Shown here piece after piece: positions 13,235 through 24,525 of a DNA stretch of 64,000 bases. The stretch is from Tigriopus japonicus (Eukaryota; Arthropoda; Copepoda; Harpacticoida; Harpacticidae), in assembly GCA_010645155.1 (NCBI GenBank), contig CM021317.1, forward strand, positions 5,001,101 to 5,065,100, given 5' to 3'. Within the stretch, counting starts at the first letter, position 1; each line of letters begins with the position of its first letter. Position numbers and translations under genes: made by a program. The notes beneath the pieces were generated by a model. It saw only the letters and a program-made list of their open reading frames with translations, did not search any database and was not told where the DNA came from.

Positions 13235-15660
13235 AAAATCGACCCGTTCACAAACTCGGTGTTCGAAATTGGAAATGAAACTATCAGAGGTTGAGTCGAT
13301 TCATTCCATCAATCACGATGTGCCACCATGAATAGTCCTGATTGAACATCATCTCGACAGGTTGGCTCCACGAAATTGACATAATCGGCTCGACCTTCGG
13401 CAAAGACATGACCAGAATCAATTACAGGGTGGCTCCCAAAAATCATGCAACAGAGTTTATTGCTTGCACAACTCGTGTATGATTTCCAACTTGCGAAACG
13501 GTCTTGGTTTTGGGCTTCGACCTTCTTCGTCTGCAAAAACTCATTGTTCATCATTATGGCTCATTGTATCCCCTCCCCCAAAAAAAATATTATACAAGGC
13601 AAATTGAACTATGCCGCCCAAGCTGGAAATGAAAATATTCGGATGAGAATTAAATCCGAAATCAAATTCATCAGAAAATAAATTTTAAAAAATCAAGTTG
13701 CTCTAAAGGATAATATTCATATTTTCTACCAAGGGCTTTGCCCAACAAAATATGTTTCTAAATCAACTACAAAAACAAATTTTAGATATAGTTTAATTGA
13801 AAATAATTTGCAATACGACTAGAACTGGTCCAGAATGTTAGATTTGATTAGGAGCAGACTTTGCAGGATTCACAAAAGCCACCCTGTTTATGGAAATCCT
13901 ATCATGATGTCTGAGTGGAGGTTATTATTGCGTGAGGATTGTTCCTTTTTGGTTTGAAATCCCAATATAAGAGTCGTGACTGAGACATTCGAGGATTACA
14001 TAGTAGTTGGTCGTGTTGCTCATTCATTCAATGAAATCCTTCATTCACTTTTGTGTGCACGTAAATCACTTGTCTTTACGCAGTACGCTTTCATGAATAC
14101 ACCCCTCCCCTTATTCTTAAAAAAGAACGTCCACATTTATGTCCACCCAAAACAAAACAAATCTTACAAAGCAGAAAATTATTTGGGGATTGCGACGAAG
14201 CAAATATCCGAGTTAAAATTGAATCACAATGACAAAGTTGGGCAAAGTTCCCGGATCATTTCTTTAAACGTCATCAATCGTGTCAATATCTTGGATTGTA
14301 TTTAAACGCCGTGGGATTCTGAACCCGTTGGACTGGAAACGGTATTAGAATTGTGTTGTCCGTTCAGTTCCTTTCATAAATGAATTTTGTGCACTCGTGC
14401 GTATTTTCCGTTAGATATCTAAAATAACCGACCAAATGTGTAAACATACTAAAAAGTGAAAAACTCATTTAACACAAGCTACACAAGATAGATTGACCTG
14501 GGGATAAAAAGACTTATTAATACATTCTTTGCAAGAAGAACAAAATGTAGAAAATATACGGGAAATAATATTTCAAAAATAGCAATTCCAGTAAAGTTTA
14601 GAAATAAACACAACGTTCAAGGTTTGGTTTATCCAAGAAGCACTGAAAATTGGAGTGGGAGGCCAACGGTGAGAATTATTATGTTAAGAAGGATTAATTC
14701 AATTGCGTTCTTCTGCCAGCGAGACCTGGCTTGTATTCAGTAGACGATATATTTCAATTTTCAGCTCAATCGAATGGCGGAGTGAAAAGTTATACCTTCT
14801 CAAACTTATGTACTGAAGAGAGCATAGAATGAATGAATTCGCATTTCTGTGGTAAAGCAATTACCAGAAAAGGGCTAGTTCATTCCTTCTCGGTAGGATT
14901 TGCACTGAACTTTGAGAGAGCATATCTTTTGACTCCGACGTTCGATTGAGCTGAAAATTGAAATACGTATTCTTATCAACATAGGCAAGGTCTCATTTGC
15001 AGATGAACGTAATTGAACTGTTACTACTGGAAATCATGATTCCTCTCGTTAGCCTCCTAGTCCAGTGAAATACAGTGGTTCTTGGTTAATCTAACAATTT
15101 TACAAGTGGAAAAGAGCATTTGGGCACCTCTGGAGAAAACTTTTAAGATTTCTGACGAGCTCTTACAATGTCCTGAAAAATGGATGGATTTGCACCAAAC
15201 ATGGACGCACACGCAATTTTTGGTACCTTCTTGTACAATTTTTGTGTCTTGACACATGAGTTCTATACGCCCCTCACTGTCAATCCCTCCTACTTTCATC
15301 AGACCAAAAATGGGCCCAATTCCGTTTTCAAGTTTTTCTTGCATTCTTACGTCTGTCACGCATTCACAATCCTTTCTATTGTTGTGATTGAAAGGAACTG
15401 TCCCTCTGAAATTCTCGTGATAGTCACAAACATTCATGATGGCAATTCATCGCTGAAATCCGGCGGATTTCCCGACCGGATGTTGTTTTTGTTACAATTA
15501 AAAACCCCTTTCTAAGAAGAGTCATTATAGAATATCTTTCTCTCGGAAAACACCTTCCGAATGATTATGAGACTAACTGTTTTTCACCGAACAATGAAAA
15601 TTTGTGATCTTTTAATTTGTGTGTTGTTTCTACAAATTTCATTTTTATTTTTGTCCTCGC
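13235..15660. other. Intergenic, AT-rich
   Basis: No gene seen. A 109-codon ORF at 13976-14305 has no recognisable features. One copy of a dispersed repeat is listed separately at 14637-14990. Confidence 0.5.
14637..14990 (+). repeat. Dispersed repeat family C, copy 1
   Basis: This segment of about 350 bases aligns by eye, in the same orientation, with 41802-42176. Shared blocks in the same order include GGAGTGGGAGGC, AGAAGGATTAATTC, AAAAGTTAT, AGAGAGCAT, TGTGGTAAA, GTAGGATTTGCACTG and ATTGAGCTGAAAATT. Identity is moderate, with small indels. No ORF, terminal repeat or target duplication was found, so the class is unknown. Confidence 0.75.
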
Positions 15661-15666
15661 TTTATT
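15661..15666 (-). terminator. Possible poly(A) signal for the minus-strand peptide gene
   Basis: TTTATT on the plus strand reads AATAAA on the minus strand, about 310 bases beyond the stop at 15976. This is a plausible but unproven 3' end. Confidence 0.35.
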
Positions 15667-15975
15667 TAGTGGCACTAACTGGAAATGAACAAAGGCTCCA
15701 AGATTGAGAAAACACAAAAGGGAGACTGAGAAAGTGAGGGGAGACAAACGATCTTGACACTGTTCCAAATCTTATGACGAGGGCTCAACCAGACGCATGT
15801 ATCATTATTTCCTCGGGAGATGAGATGAAGGTGGGTTTCTTTGGCATGGTCAATGATTCTTCTCTTACTAGAACTCATGAAAAGTTATAGAAATCGGATC
15901 GATCAAAATGCCTTCTTTCAAGTTGACAATTTGACAAAAAGAAAGAGGGAGTAATAGTGGCATCGTTGATTTGAC

Positions 15976-18645
15976 TCAGTTTCTGCGGGTTCGACCTCCG
16001 AGCATTGGCAAGAAACGCCGCAAATTATTCTGTTCGTTGTCTGTGAGGTAATCGCTCATTTGCTGACGACTCGTGACGGGATATGGCTCCTTCGATGTGA
16101 GGGGAGGAGTCTCAGGTTCGAGACTCGCCTCGGGATCGATGGCTAAAAGGAGACTGATTTCCGACGTGATCTTGCTCTTAAGGCCGTCGACAAAGTCCTT
16201 AACGTCGAAAAGACTCATCACTTCGTTGCTGTTGTTGTCTTCCTGTAAAATGAAAATAAAAAAAGATATGTTTACTACTCAAGGAATATTTTGATGAAAC
16301 ATAGGTGGGCATCATAATGAGTGGAGGTATCATGAGCGACATGTTTCATATTTATTGTTCAGATTTTGTTTGAGAGGAGTGTGGCTCTTGTTGCCGAAAA
16401 ATATGAGTTAATTCGTTGTGACTAAACGTACTCTTCTGTAAAAATATGTAATAATGTTTAGAATTGTTTCCGGCGTTTCTAGCCTGTAATTTGCATTTGT
16501 TTGGATTTTTTTTTGTTCGAAAATATCTCTTCAAGTACTTAATGAGGTCTCAAGACTAATGTACGAATTTAGTTAAGGATTCTTGGGGTCAAATAGATAA
16601 AGGTTGATCTGATTTCAGGCTTTGGTGTTGGAAAGTTTGAGCTTGTTGCAGGAGGGAAAGATTCTTTTGTGGCTTGATCCTAGGGTGTTATTTTAACAAG
16701 AATATGAGCAAAGCTCAGGAAATCTAAATAACATTCATCAAGCTTGTTGGTGGGACAGTCTGGGCTCTAACACATCCCTGGCCCCAAGAATCTCCAGCTG
16801 AATATTCAATTACAATTTTCCTTTGAAATCCATTACGAAAAAAACGCCCAACCCTGCGTAACCAAGACCATTTAAACCCTTTCCACAAGCGAACTCGTCG
16901 TGTCACAAATAATTGACCTGATATGGTGAAAGCCATTCTCTTTCGAAATAATGTAAAAGCATGACAATTGATTACAACACTTCAAGATGTTCCTCATTAT
17001 TAATGATTGATCCTCAAGTGTGCCAAGCTAAAGCGGTCAGATCATTAGCCCTCAATCAAACATGTCTCACGCCTTTCATGGAGTTGTTCAAAAAGAAACA
17101 GCCAATCGGATTGGTCTTGTTTGTAAACCTTTAATGAAAAGAACTCCTGCCGAGCAAAACGTCATCAACCGCTATTGGGTGGTTCTGGAAGAGCTTCCGT
17201 TTCGTCAGAGTTTTAGGGAACCAAAACCAATGCTAAGTAAGAGGGCTTAAGAGGCTGTGATTCCGGCAAGATATTACAGAGAGAGATTGAGCAACTTGTG
17301 CCCAACAGATTCCAAGACGTCTATGGCTTTTCCATGTTCGGCCTTAATGGATAAGAAGCTATCGCAAGTTTGATGATTGTGGATCAGGCAGGTACTCCTA
17401 GTATTATTACTCTTATCGAACCCACCGATGTTTGAGGGCCCTCTCCATTCATGCTCATACCAAGACGTCAAAAATAGAAGCATAATGATGGAGTTACTCC
17501 AACCAAACTTAGCCATCATTTTGTGTCGAGATCCTATATCTAAAAAGTTCGGCCAACCGGCATTTTTTTGCTTAGCGTAGAGAGCTCTTAAAGTTTCCAT
17601 TAAGGAAATAGTTTTTTCCAAACAGGATGGACTCAGGAAAAAAATCTCGACTTCAAACTGAAATTGCGATTCCAAGTTTTTCGAGCGGCAGATGAGGGGT
17701 TTCTGAAAATCAGGCTCAAATTGGGTTAAAAAGTAGTTCATCACGAGTATTTCATGATTTGCGATTGCTTTGACAAGACTAACAAACTTTGTTAGTCCGT
17801 CAGGACCTAATGTTGAAATTGAGCTTTTGTACAACTTTCCTCTGACTTCAGGGACATGATGTTTTGGATTGTCTTTCAAGGTAATGAATGCTATCAGTTG
17901 TGTTAGCATTCCAAGCATCTTATCAGGTCACAAACTTTAATGTTTGTTAAAGAAAATTAAGTGTATCCCAGAATCAAACCAGATTAATTGTCCTTATGTG
18001 TATATTCCAAGTCTATTGACAAGAAGAATCTTAATTGTTAAGTCAAAACGGTTTGGACCCCCAATAGAACCGCAGTCACAAAGCATTGCCTAGCATTTTA
18101 AACTCAGACTAAGTAAAGCTTTTAAACCACTTGTGTCATTGTGTTTGGATAGTTCTCGGACGAAGTCTCATGCGAGACACTACGTTAAACATAAATTTTG
18201 GATTTTCTAATTTCTTGAATAGAAAAAAGTCTTGATTTTTTGCCATCAACTCAATGTGGTGAAAGCCAAGGTGAAACGTCAAATTTTCTCCCTTAGACTC
18301 CTTTATTTTCTCCTGTCCTGTGAAGACGATTCAGGTCTTAACTGGTTTCCAGCTCTTGAGTCTTTCTTCAAAAAGTCATATTGACATATGCCGAAAATTA
18401 GCTTTTGCATACTACGAGATCAAACTAAAGAAAAACTCGTAACTCACGTCATGGGTCTCCTCGCGAAAGTTGAAAGGTCGCCATTTGAGTGCCAAGGCCG
18501 GTGTTGGCCTTTTCCTCACATCCACATTGAAACCATCACAAAGCGTGCAACAGACCAAAATGAGGACAAATGGACCAATACACCCTGATAAGGAGGATCC
18601 AATGGCTCGAGAGGAACCTCTGGGTAGGAAATGATGGTACAACAT
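15976..18645 (-). CDS. Candidate secreted peptide precursor, unrecognised
   Basis: Two minus-strand exons, 18645-18448 (66 codons, donor GTGAGT) and 16242-15976 (acceptor TTTACAG), join in phase 0 to encode 154 residues. Residues 21-36 are strongly hydrophobic (GCIGPFVLILVCCTLC), like a signal peptide with cleavage near Gly38. An Arg-Lys-Arg site follows at 44-46, and near the C-terminus Arg-Arg at 141-142 precedes FLPMLGG and then RTRR. Processing at these sites would release a short peptide that could be amidated through its last glycine. Outside the signal there are no cysteines. I do not recognise the family; neuropeptide-like is inference. The 2.2-kb intron contains a 214-codon ORF on the same strand. 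Confidence 0.5.
17274..17918 (-). CDS. 214-codon ORF inside the peptide-gene intron, unknown
   Basis: This is one uninterrupted ATG-initiated frame of 645 bases in an otherwise stop-rich region. The protein has mixed composition with several hydrophobic stretches (for example SIIMLLFLTSW near residues 142-152) and no domain I recognise. No splice sites, poly(A) signal or transposase-like motif was found. It may be an intronless gene, a decayed insertion or chance. Confidence 0.3.
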   Translation of the reverse strand: MLGMLTQLIAFITLKDNPKHHVPEVRGKLYKSSISTLGPDGLTKFVSLVKAIANHEILVMNYFLTQFEPDFQKPLICRSKNLESQFQFEVEIFFLSPSCLEKTISLMETLRALYAKQKNAGWPNFLDIGSRHKMMAKFGWSNSIIMLLFLTSWYEHEWRGPSNIGGFDKSNNTRSTCLIHNHQTCDSFLSIKAEHGKAIDVLESVGHKLLNLSL

Positions 18646-19048
18646 ATTATTAAGGTTTGGTCTGAGCCAAGCTCAAATCAGAATGAATGGCTCAACAGCT
18701 CGGTCTCGTCGTTTATAGTGCCAAGTTCTTCCTCTCGAGCCTCGGTCCTCGAACGTTGAAAGGCATTTGGCGGCTCGTTCCTCCAAAGAAGTCCTCTTTC
18801 ATCGAGGATCGTCTTCCTTGGGCAATGTTCCACACACACACTCCAAAAAGCCTAATGTCACATGGGGTCGGATTAGTATTAACGAGATTCAGAGCCAATT
18901 TGTTAGTGAGAGGGTCAATGATAATTTGAACATACCAAAGAACGTTTTCCATCTCGTTAAACAATACATTATGAAATCTTTGACCATTTTTCCACTTGTT
19001 TTTTCCCACTAATTTGTACAGTATTTCATAGCATTGGCGGATTCGACT
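18646..19048. other. Upstream flank of the peptide gene
   Basis: The promoter of the minus-strand peptide gene should lie here. A minus-strand ORF (19078-18713) covers most of it but has no recognisable domain and runs into the adjacent hAT-like element, so I do not call it. Confidence 0.4.
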
Positions 19049-20336
19049 TTCATGAGTAGGGACGGGCATAAAGTGCAAATAATCTTACCCTTTTAGTTAC
19101 CAAAAGTTGCAAAAAAATGTGCCCAAAAGTGCAAAACAAAGTGCAGGAAAATGTTGAAAGTGCAAATAAATGTCAAAAAAGAGCAAATAAATGTCGAAAA
19201 AAGATCAAATAAGTGTCAAAAAAGAGCAAATAAATGTCAAAAAAGTGCAAATGAATGTCTAAAAACAGCAAATAACTTGCATTTGGACTTAAAACGTCAT
19301 TCATGGAGTACCCACGCCTCCTAATTGAGCAGAAGTCATTTACAAGTTCTAAAGAAATTTGAGACTAGTTTGAGGTGAAGAGACAATGCCGCACAAGTAA
19401 TAGAGTTCTATTAATTAGGTCACTAGCAAAAAGGATGTAAAGTCATGAAAAATATTCTAGTCAACAATCTTCTGAATTTTTCATTCCTAAGGTGGTCTCA
19501 TGGATGTATGTACCTAAAATATTGTCGAAATATATTTAGCAATTGTTTTATATGGCTTTACATCACTCCGTTTTTGTCCTTCAAGTTGTTCAAAAATAGA
19601 CATTGAAAATTGAACAGAAAAATACCCACGTGTGCCTAACAATTGCATCAAAGAAAATAGTCATAAATGTGTTTTAAGCATGTTTTTAGTGACATTACTT
19701 CAATATTTGGCCCATGGCCTAATTACCAGAACTCAATTTCAAATGTGGCATTATCTCTTCACCTCAAAACTGTTCTCAAATACTTTTGGAACTTAAAAGT
19801 AATATCTCCAAGTCAATTAAACAATGTATACTGCTACACTGATGTATCCTTAGCTTGATGATTTTAAGTTTATAACAGGCTTTTTAGAAATAGCGATCTT
19901 TGTAGGCAGCAAACCTAATTCTGCAATCTATATTGTTTGTAGATCCTTCCATTACCAAAACATGAGTTTCTTTAGGTTTGCTATTTGTTGGTTGCATGCA
20001 ATGAGATTCTTTTGTCTAATCTTTAGTTTAGTGAACAGGATGTTATAGTTAAAGCAAGATGGTGATTAAAGTGTGAGGTTTGCGTCTGAAATGCTTATTT
20101 TTCTTCAAGGTGCTAGAATGGTTGATTGCAAATGCAAGCTTTTTTGACTAGTGCAAAATTTGATCTTGAAACTAAAAATTATTTCAAAAGCCACTACATT
20201 TTCTTAGCAATTTGTCAATTTTGGCCAAAAACGTGCATAAAAAGTGCAAATAAAGGTGAAAAGTGCAAAAGTGCAGAAAAATGGGTTTATGTTACCAAAA
20301 ATCTTTTTACACTATTTGCCCGTCCCTATTCATGAG
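19049..20336. mobile_element. hAT-like element, 1272 bp, perfect 8-bp target duplication
   Basis: The element is 19057-20328. Both ends read TAGGGACGGGCA when viewed inward (12 of 12), with weaker similarity beyond. Identical 8-mers TTCATGAG flank it at 19049-19056 and 20329-20336. Subterminal zones at both ends are packed with AGTGCAAATAAA-like words. No transposase ORF is visible, so it is non-autonomous. The perfect duplication suggests a fairly recent insertion compared with the other hAT copies here. Confidence 0.85.
19158..19274. repeat. 21-22 bp subterminal tandem repeat in the hAT-like element
   Basis: About 5.5 copies of a unit like AGTGCAAATAAATGTCAAAAA, period 21-22 bases. Related GTGCAAA words recur near the other end (20226-20280). 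Subterminal repeats of this kind are common transposase-binding regions in hAT elements; that role is inferred. Confidence 0.8.
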
Positions 20337-21991
20337 TAACGCTTCATGAGGGAGTATCATTATGACGGTCTCGACGAGATTCATGTGTGGATCGATGCCA
20401 AGGAAGGAAGGAATACTTAACGATCCTGATCGAAGCCTTCCCCAATTTAGTCTTTGGCATACAGTCTTTTCAGTAAGTTGGAAATGACAACCCTTTTTCG
20501 GCTGACAAGCGAGCATTTTTGGGTTGATGCTTCTATGTGAAACTTTGATAGTATCTAGTTTTTAAGTCATTCATTTTCCCATTTGTCTGCCTCTTGTTTT
20601 AAATTCAAGCCAATATTACCGACTTCAGTCTGAGCGAGCACGTTGTCTTCAAAGGAACACAACAATTCGGTTTTTAATGACACTTGTGATCGTGCTTCAG
20701 TCAATAATTGTCGACACTGCAAAAAGCGACCCTCAATGCTTTCTTTCATCAGACTGAGAACAGCCCAAAATGCTGAGCTGAATATTACATGTTTGATTTA
20801 TAACAATAGGTCTCTTTTGCTGCCATTTATCTACGTTTAATTTAGTTAAGGCAAACTCAAATAGGGGGTTTAAAAAATCTGACCCGTGGACACCAGCTTT
20901 TTCCAAGTTTTAAGTTAATTTTTCATTTGATTCAAGTAAAAAAACCTTTTTGAATATCTTTTTGGAAATTGGGAACATTTTGATCAAAGGTCAAAACACA
21001 TTTTAAAGGCTAAGCCCACATCGTTATCCCATTCAACGATCATCAACCAGATGTTGATACCTGAAAAGACTCGCCAAATAAATGGTTCCATAAGAACCGA
21101 AGCCTTGTTATTACTGCGCTAACTTTAAACTGTAACTAATAGTATGGCCATGAGTTATGCACTCTTTGCTAAGCTCACAGCACGTGAGTAGCTTTCTCTC
21201 TCAAAATCTTCGAACTAGTGGAACGAGATTGAATCTGGGCATCATGATCAGACGGACTGGGCATATTCTCAAAATTGATGAAGCCTTATGAAAACTCTGA
21301 CTTTACAACATCAAAGGATCAAAGGATCAATCATCGTTTGTCTTCTGAAGGGAAAAAAACTATGATTGTACCGAATTTCACGGATTCACAAGTCGTGCTT
21401 GACACGTGCGTAATTGCTTAAGGAGCTTGCTTGCACGTAGTACGTGACATTCGATGATAAATATAGAACATGATCAAAAGAACAATGGAAATATTCATCT
21501 TATTGGTTGACCTTTTACCCAAAACACGGACGCATTTCCGATTCTGAGAGTCCTCCCTTCATAGCAGAGAAATTGAGCGTATAAAAGTTGGAAGGTTCGA
21601 ACATGATATTGAAGTTTTTTGTCACTTGTAGATTTTGAATGAAGTTACATTAACTGACAAATAATGAATTCCACTCAGGAAAGACGAGACATGTATTTTC
21701 AGCACGGGGAACAAAGGTGTCACAAAAATATCAGTCAGTTGTGATTTAATCACGATGTACAGATAGATATGACAAGAAGAATGGCCGATGCCCTAGACAT
21801 CGTCAGAAAAGAAAATGTAAGTATGATGTGTCATGTTTAGTGGAATTGCAAGTTCTCTTCTTCTTCAGAGGTCCTGTGACCTGTTCGAAATGCCGTCTTT
21901 TGACTAATTAATGCTGAAGAAACTTCAAAATGGTAGGGACAAGTAAGAGAAACTTAAAGATAACGTTGATGCATGATGCAACGCATGGACA
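20337..21991. other. Non-coding stretch
   Basis: No gene seen. Short open frames only, none with splice support or recognisable protein sequence. Confidence 0.5.
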
Positions 21992-22256
21992 AGGTCGATT
22001 GTTGAAGTAGTTTGGAAGTATAGTAGAAGCAAATCTAGAAGCATGGAACAAGGATAGAAGCAGCATCTGAGACTGAGTAGAAATAACTATGTTCGATCAG
22101 GTTTCACTACATAAGCTGCGTTTTTCAATCACGATAAACGCAGCTTATGTAGTGAAACCTGATCGAGCATGGTTACTTCTACTTCGCCTCACATGCCTCT
22201 TTTATGCTTCTAGATATGCTTCTACTTTACTTCAAAACTACCTGAACAACCGACCT
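21992..22256. repeat. Long imperfect inverted repeat (foldback), about 265 bp
   Basis: The arms meet around a 12-base loop (22124-22135). The inner part, about 22088-22123 against 22136-22171, pairs over some 35 bases with one mismatch. Outer parts pair with scattered mismatches and small indels out to AGGTCGATTG at 21992 and CAACCGACCT ending 22256. An ORF crossing it (22089-22505) is probably fortuitous. It may be a foldback/MITE element or a transcribed hairpin RNA source. Confidence 0.8.
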
Positions 22257-23216
22257 ATAGACACTTCAAGCAAAATCTTCGTAATCGATTTCGTTGACGA
22301 AAAACATGGCAAAAACTATTCACTATTTTACACAAGTGTGAATAGACAGGTCGCTGAGCTTGAGGAGCAAAGTCAGAACTATTTTCCTTCAATGTACTCT
22401 TTGGAGCAGAAATGGGTGTCCATGATGCCATACGTATTGAAGTTTTGTTTTTTAATAATAGGTAGATTCCGAAAATTTTCCCGTGTGTGCGATTTGGATA
22501 GTTGATTGACAATGAACATAAACATTTGAGATGTTCCAAATTGACGAAAATATGTGAGCTTTGGTCTTACAGTAATTTAATCTTTGTCTATAATGTAAGG
22601 ATATAATAGAGATTGCTTTTTTTTTACTGTAGAAAACGTTTGTACACGAGAAGCTCCGTAACTCGATGCTTCTAAGTAAACACGTCCGTTTGATTTTGAG
22701 TGAAGAACCCATGCACTCGTCCAGTTCTCGGAAGATGACATAGGTGGCGCCACCCATCCTTTGAGGAACATTAAGAATATCGATGAAATTTGTTGGGTTT
22801 TTAGATCACGTTCTCCTTTGCAAAGAAGTCTGTTTTAGCCCAAGTGCAAGCAAGTTGCATGATAGGCTTCTTGTTTTGATGAAAAGAAAGAAAAGTTCAA
22901 AAATGAAGGTCCCATGCGTTGCACTATTTACTTAAGCCTCATTGCCAAGTCGCGATTCAATGAATATTTTGATGCAAGAAAGCGTGTTCAATAACGAACT
23001 TCTTAAGGAAACATGCTGAGCAGTTTGCGCACAAAGTCAAAATCCTCCTCACGCTCGACCAATTTCAAAAGACTTTCAAATTACTCCTTCGTTGAATGCA
23101 GAGATGGAAAACGAAAACCCGAGTCAATTTCAATCCAGGTAAAACTGAAGATTTCTCATCCAAGTCACTGGCTGAAGCTTCGTAATTTTGCATGTGTAAT
23201 CATCGCGATTGTTCTT
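22257..23216. other. Upstream region of the 2OG oxygenase gene
   Basis: No separate gene is called. The oxygenase reading frame is open back to an ATG at 23013, so part of 23013-23216 may be coding instead. Frames near 22577-22771 (minus) look protein-like but have no splice or homology support. Confidence 0.4.
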
Positions 23217-24465
23217 ATGAACATGTGGTCTGACAATCTCAAACATTTTTCATTGCCTAGAATTCTAGTTGCCATTATTTATGTTTGCTCTGTGGTTCAT
23301 TCAGAACAACTTTCACCACCCTCGTGTTTGATTGGAGAATCAGAATCCAATAAAAGTAAACAGGGACAAAATGACGAGGATAACTACTTTGAGGATGTAT
23401 CTGGTTTCAAGGTCCATTGGAACGACCCAGAGGATGGATGGGACGAAGAAAAACGCGAAGATTTGTTGACCATTCACTCCAAGAATTTGCTCCAACCGAG
23501 ATATGTGCCAAAGTTGACAAAGACGGGATTTCACAAGCTCAAGATTCCAGATGAATTATTCACGTTCCTCTTGGAACAACGCAATGTCTATGACCTCAAA
23601 TGGGAGAATTGTGGCCATGGAGCCCATCAAAACTGCGATCGACGTCTTGACAATGGAGAACTTGAACCAAAACGAAATGTCCAACTTATTGGTTCTCGAA
23701 AGCCCAACCTAGTGAAGAAAGTGATCCAACAGACGCTTGAGCCATTATTGGAAAAATGGAGTGGCATCAAACTCACGCCCACTTTGGTAAGTAAACGATT
23801 TTAAACAACTATTGTAAGGAGCTTGTAGGGAATATTTATAATTTCATTCTTTTATATCAATTTGGAAAGAAAATGATCGACTTTGTACTAATGGGAGTCA
23901 TTTCTTTGAAGTAAAATAAGAGACATGAAACGCATCGTTTCTACTATTTATCTGCAAAAAATGGGTAAAATGTGGAACAATTCTGCTCAACCATTAGTCA
24001 CTTTCCTTCAATTCATCAAGAGAAGCACCAATCATCAATTACTGGAGGAATATCGAATTCAGGACCCATAACTTATTGCTTTACCCTCATGTTCTCCTTT
24101 AACAGGTTTATGGATTCCGTCGATATTTGCGTGGAGCATGGCTTTCGCTCCATTTGGACAGATTGCCAACACACGTGGTGAGTGCCATCCTGCAAGTGGA
24201 CCAAGATGTCGATAAACCATGGCCTTTGTACCTTGTGGACCATGAAGGTGTCACCCAAAAAATATTTTTGGAACCTGGCGAGATGTTATTTTATGAGAGT
24301 GCCAAAATTCCCCATGGTCGCCCAGAGCCGTTCGAAGGACAATACTTTGACAACATTTTTGCCCATTTCAAACCTCGAAAAGCGATTTGGTATCAGGAGG
24401 ATCTCTTTGAAGGCTACCAGAAAAGGCCCCCACCACCAAAATGGACCAAAAAAGATCTATTATGA
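23217..24465 (+). CDS. Secreted 2OG-Fe(II) oxygenase (prolyl 4-hydroxylase-like)
   Basis: Exons 23217-23786 and 24106-24465 join in phase 0 (donor GTAAGT, acceptor TTTAACAG), giving 309 residues. I chose the ATG at 23217 because a signal peptide follows (hydrophobic ILVAIIYVCSVVHS, cleavage before EQL); an in-frame ATG at 23013 would add 68 residues and bury it. The double-stranded beta-helix core shows the iron ligands His206-x-Asp208 (LHLDRL) and His260 (PHGRP), with Arg262 as the likely 2-oxoglutarate contact instead of the lysine about ten residues after the second His in collagen prolyl hydroxylases. The family hydroxylates protein or small substrates using 2-oxoglutarate and oxygen; this one should act in the secretory pathway. 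The substrate is unknown. The 3' end faces the next gene, 60 bases away. Confidence 0.8.
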
Positions 24466-24525
24466 AGTATATGGCAAAGTATATTCGAGTGTTTGTTTGA
24501 GCGATACTACAAATATATTTAACTA

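Noticed and set aside
13976..14305. 109-codon plus-strand ORF
   Set aside because: No domain, splice context or conserved motif; consistent with chance.
18713..19078. 121-codon minus-strand ORF possibly broken by the hAT-like insertion
   Set aside because: Rejoining the flanks at the target site gives only a short frame with no recognisable protein.
22089..22505. 138-codon ORF over the long hairpin
   Set aside because: Its first third is the inverted repeat itself and the rest has no recognisable features.
22577..22771. Protein-like minus-strand ORF
   Set aside because: No splice sites in phase, no family resemblance, and an equally open overlapping frame.
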